From NCBI RefSeq assembly GCF_000264905.1, contig NW_006763142.1, positions 856,597 through 920,596 on the forward strand: DNA of 64,000 bases, read 5' to 3'. The notes below the pieces were generated by a model. It saw only the letters and a program-made list of their open reading frames with translations. It had not been told where the DNA came from and ran no database searches. A program made the translations under genes and the position numbers. Of this stretch, positions 60,267 to 64,000 are shown one piece after another; the first letter of the stretch is position 1, and each line of letters begins with the position of its first letter. This stretch comes from Stereum hirsutum FP-91666 SS1 (taxonomy: Eukaryota > Basidiomycota > Agaricomycetes > Russulales > Stereaceae).

Positions 60267-62265
60267 GGTCCTTAAGTACGAAAGACGTCATGCGTATGGC
60301 TCCACTGTTCGTGAACTAATAGTGAAATTCACCTTCTGAATGTACACACTGACAGCTATTCTTGTCTCGGACCCATCATTTGCCAGGCGCTCCCACTTGG
60401 CACGTACGCGTTGTCCGTACGAGGCCGATTTTTACTGCATGTCAAGGATACGATGCGAAAAGACAAGTACAACAGTAGGTGCCAGTAGGAGCGAACTGGT
60501 CGAGGAATTTAAGAAGAAGATGTTCTGGAACTCACGGTGGCCGCTGCACTCCAATATAATATTCCCAGCAGCCAATGAATACCTCGTGACGATGGTGACG
60601 AAATAGGAGGTTGGCGCAACAGATAGAGTCAAGGTGAGCCACATTTATGTCTGGAAGAAATTGTCTTCTATTGTAAATAAGAAAAAAGCTGTGAGTTTAT
60701 GGACCACGTACCAACGCTTCCTTCGCAACCAAGGACATGGCCCCTCTGTGATACTATTCGTGAAGACCTGCATGATCGGACAGAGTTTCAATACCATAAG
60801 TACAAGGGCGATGGGTATTGATGTCCGCGTTTGGGAAATGTGGCCAATGTAGCGTACCAACGAAGTCCGTTGAACACCACTCATGGTTCTCGGTGATGCT
60901 AAAAAAACACGACAAAATACCGAGAGAAGGGAATGTCATGAGTCATGACCTGGACGCCGCAACTTGAATGATGAATGTGGCATGAGCGCGGAGCCTTGTC
61001 TTAGCTTTAGAGGGTTTGACGGTGCATATGAGTACTGTACTTTTTCGCGCAGAAGTTCACACCACCGCCCCTCGGCTGTTGCCGAGATGACATAATCCAT
61101 CTGTGTCCCGGTTCGCAGACGTGGTGGGACAAGGGACTAAGACTCCAACTATTTAATGTATTTACTATGTATACATGGTTAATACCATATACCCTATACA
61201 TGTATGTACGGGGGTCGGTGTATTCTGTACATAAATAGTATGTACATGGTATATACAGTTTTACTATGAACCAAAAAGTCTCGAAGATTGTGGATTCAGC
61301 AGGGTGCTGGAAGGTCATAAAGCACCTGATAAAAGTGCTCCTCTTTACTCAGATCTTCAAGCTACCCAATATCTTTAGAGTGAATATGGTAAAAGTTAAG
61401 ATAATATTAGGTGCTTCATTGTCAACTTAAGCTCAGGCTATATGTGCTTGATTACTTAGTCGATGGAAGATAATCGATAGGAGCTTTCACTCTTCGGTTT
61501 AAGGCATGAGCGTGCGTGTCGGGGGCGCGTAGTGTTGGTGTTTAGGCAGAGATGTATGAATTCGATCTATGTGTGTTACTACTACTAGTTTGACGTCGTG
61601 TATTGTATGATTGTATCGGATGGGATAAGTGATTTGTACATATACGGAGGAAGAGGAAGGGAATGATGAAATGCGATGTTACGATGTTGTGTTTGTATCC
61701 ATATATTCGTCGGCGAGTGTGCTAGTGTGCAGTACTTCCACAAGCACGCTTCAGAGATATCGATGGCCAGGAGTCGGAGACGGAGAACGTTTTTTCTCAA
61801 AATTCGCAGTCGGGTCGGAGTCCAGAGCAGGAAGTAGTAAGTACCCGCGCTGTTCTCGAGGAGTCCAAGGGCGAGTTCGAGCAGCTGTTCACACGGGCTA
61901 TGGACTATCTGTTCCCCTGAAGTTCAAGGACATGGGGACGTTGATGGTCGGTTTGAGTTTCCGAGGAGCGATAGATATGATAAGGATTCACGCGTTCGTA
62001 TATTATTATATTGATGGGCCTATCCCTGTCGCTCGAACATGATGGGCTGGTCGTATTTTGTGATTTCGTCAAACAATGTACAGGCTGGACTCGGTCTTCA
62101 GAGGAATAATAAGACGACGGCGACTGAACGTTTGTGCGAGATGCTGCCTGCATAGCGATAGAGAGAGAGGACGGAATTGTCCGTCAATTTGTGCAAGAGG
62201 TTCCAACTTACAATGACCTCAACGAATTCGAAAAACTGTCATCCTCAATCAAAATATTTAAACGT
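60267..62265. other. 2 kb without a supported gene
   Basis: The left half resembles DNA upstream of reductase copy A in places. An AT-rich stretch at about 61150-61270 has repeated TATGTACATG-type words. No coding chain was recognised. Confidence 0.4.
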
Positions 62266-64000
62266 TCAGTCCTCCGAGGTTCGGGCCCAAGGCCCCTCCA
62301 CAGGACAGCCCTGCATCTCAGCCGCCATACGGATGACTTCCTCACAGCCCACTACACATGCACACACACACAGAGAAAAATAACAAATGATCAAACGTTA
62401 CACGGAGGCTCTCAAACCGAGACCATGAATTTGCAGGAAGACTCACTTGGCGCGTACCGGACGGGTCCCTTTTCATAGACAGTGAGCAATGGAGCACAGT
62501 ATGCAGTGGGGCCGGCGTCAACTCACCGTCTCCTCCAACCTGTAGCCCTGCGACATGTACTTGGGACCGGGTAGATCCTCGGCTTTTAAAAGACCAAGGT
62601 GAACTTGGAGGTGTTGGAATAGGCGGAAGAGGCCTTGAGGTTCGGGTTTGTACCATGGTTTCGCTTGAAACCTTGGTGACGGTCCATGGGATGGCAAGTA
62701 AGACCGGAGAACATGGCTATTGAATATAGTAAACACACCAATCCGGCCGCATGCGCGGGAGTGAGCCGTCATTGGGTGGCTCCTCGAAGTCGTCCCTCGT
62801 GAAGAAGAGTCGAGGGGTCCAGCGGGGAAGGAGGAGGTATCGTTGGCATATCGCGATGGAGAGAAGCGTGTAGTTCACGAGGTGATGGATATAACGAGGT
62901 TGTTCGGGCAGCCTTTGTTAATAGCAGAATCAAAGTAAGAATAAGAAAGCCACCGCATTAGTATCGGAAAGTCAAATAACAGGTCGGAAGCAAGCTAGGA
63001 ATGGATGAGACAAAGGCTCACATCATGCTCATGCGAACACGATCGGAAAGTAGGCTGATCACTACCCTTCTCACAAAAGCTTGAAGGCCGAATGCTTTAG
63101 GAACGGAGTAGGTTAGTTCGTTGAGTGTGCCTTCTGCGAGCTTATGGTTAGTTTCCGCTGGGACCATGTGGGCTCGTTCGTATTCCTACAGTGGTGGCAC
63201 GCGTGAGTGAGCGCTACAACAAATGCCAATGAGACGGATTGCTGGAGAAGATAAATGCGTACTTCCAGCCATGAATCATACGCTTCCAACGACTCAGGGA
63301 TGTCGTTTATGTTCATGAGGGTGCCGATCTGGCGCCAAAGAACGAATCTGGCCTAATTGGTCAAACGAGTCAGGTCTGTAAGTCATGCAGGCTACGGGAA
63401 AGACGGTTTGAATTCCACCTGGCATTCAAGAGGAGAAAGCCTGCGCCATTCAAAACGTTCCGTCCAGTTCTGCAGCAGTCAGATTAACTGGATTGAAGTT
63501 TGGTAGCACCAAGAATACTTGGACGTACGATCGGCTCCTTGATAAACAAGCCAAGAGTATACAGATAATCGTTGTTGGTCTACAAAGCGATTAAAACCGC
63601 CTGTGGGCATGGCCATGCTGAAGATAGAGTGGTCTGAGAACACTAACGATTGGATACTTCGCGTGCAACCAGTTGACACGGGCCGTAGCAATAAACGCTC
63701 GAGGATCAGGAGAGGAGCCTGAGTCTGCTTTGGCAGACTCTAATCGAGTCGTTGGCGTGATAGGGCAGGCGGTCCAAGTTGCTATATGCCAAGACGAAGA
63801 TCAACACCTGATTAGAGCCAGTATGTATTGGTCTACGCACCAACGATGATTCCTGTCTGAGGTCGAAATGTTAGGTCGTATATCGAAGCAGGAAGATCAT
63901 CAAAATGCTCACATCTAGGTAACGCTTCGACACCGTATCCGCAGCGGTTAGCTCCTTCGACTTTGCAAGTATACTCGATATCGATGGCTGATGTATTCTC
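62266..64000 (-). CDS. mpaB/B'-rubber-oxygenase-type protein (DUF2236), 5' part beyond or near the right edge
   Basis: The family contains heme-dependent oxygenases, including ER-bound MpaB of mycophenolic acid synthesis and bacterial rubber oxygenase. The resolved exons are at least 63720-63648 (end), 63579-63529, 63469-63419, 63352-63263, 63185-63022, 62912-62739, 62671-62527, 62468-62447 and 62351-62266. Family landmarks in order are FIATARVNWLHAKYPI, NNDYLYTLGLFIKEPI, WTERFEWRRLSPLE, FVLWRQIGTLMNINDIPES, EYERAHMVPAETNHKLAEGT and, near the end, YRLEETGPVRYAP and AAEMQGCP. The histidine in NWLHAKY fits the conserved heme-region pattern. Upstream of 63720 I see likely exon pieces, such as DDLPASIYDLTFRPQTG near 63870, but could not join them, so the gene probably starts outside the window. 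No neighbouring biosynthetic core gene is visible. Confidence 0.8.

Noticed and set aside
61150..61270. AT-rich words suggesting a large inverted repeat
   Set aside because: The arms match only in short TATGTACATG-like pieces; no stem longer than about ten pairs could be built.

Overview
The window is nuclear DNA from a basidiomycete fungus, most likely a wood- or litter-decaying agaricomycete. Genes are split by many short introns, mostly 50-75 nt with GT-AG ends, and several exons are only 10-15 nt long. A 17-exon GH7 cellobiohydrolase and the 22-exon gene of a probable rhamnogalacturonan exolyase point to plant-cell-wall decay. All exon models were built by hand from reading-frame continuity and family motifs, with no alignment software. 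Where phases close across every junction I rate the model as good.

Left part (1-30 kb). An oligopeptide (OPT) transporter runs off the left edge on the minus strand. Next come a seven-span membrane protein (minus), the septation GTPase Spg1/Tem1, a single-pass protein with three NPF motifs, the GH7 cellobiohydrolase, a second copy of the seven-span protein (plus), the PL26-like lyase, a tRNA-Val(AAC) and a zinc-independent MDR enone reductase. Gene-poor stretches of 1-3 kb separate several of these.

Middle part (30-48 kb). There is a tRNA-Asp(GTC), an RBM18-like RNA-binding protein, a second tRNA-Val(AAC) beside a second MDR reductase, a decayed VIT/vWA-domain gene, and a caspase-domain protein whose proline-rich N-terminus is built from symmetrical exons. 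A type II 2-haloacid dehalogenase lies next to a D-lactate dehydrogenase (cytochrome), both on the minus strand.

Right part (48-64 kb). The P5A-ATPase Spf1 is divergently paired with an E2 ubiquitin-conjugating enzyme that carries a long disordered tail with SUMO-interaction-like motifs. Then follow a relic of the seven-span family, a third tRNA-Val(AAC) with a third MDR reductase, and an mpaB/rubber-oxygenase-type (DUF2236) gene cut by the right edge.

The most striking structure is repetition. A [tRNA-Val(AAC) + MDR reductase] unit occurs three times, and a seven-span membrane protein occurs as two intact copies plus one relic. The intact copies share identical intron positions. I saw no CRISPR array, transposase, complete transposon or secondary-metabolite core gene.
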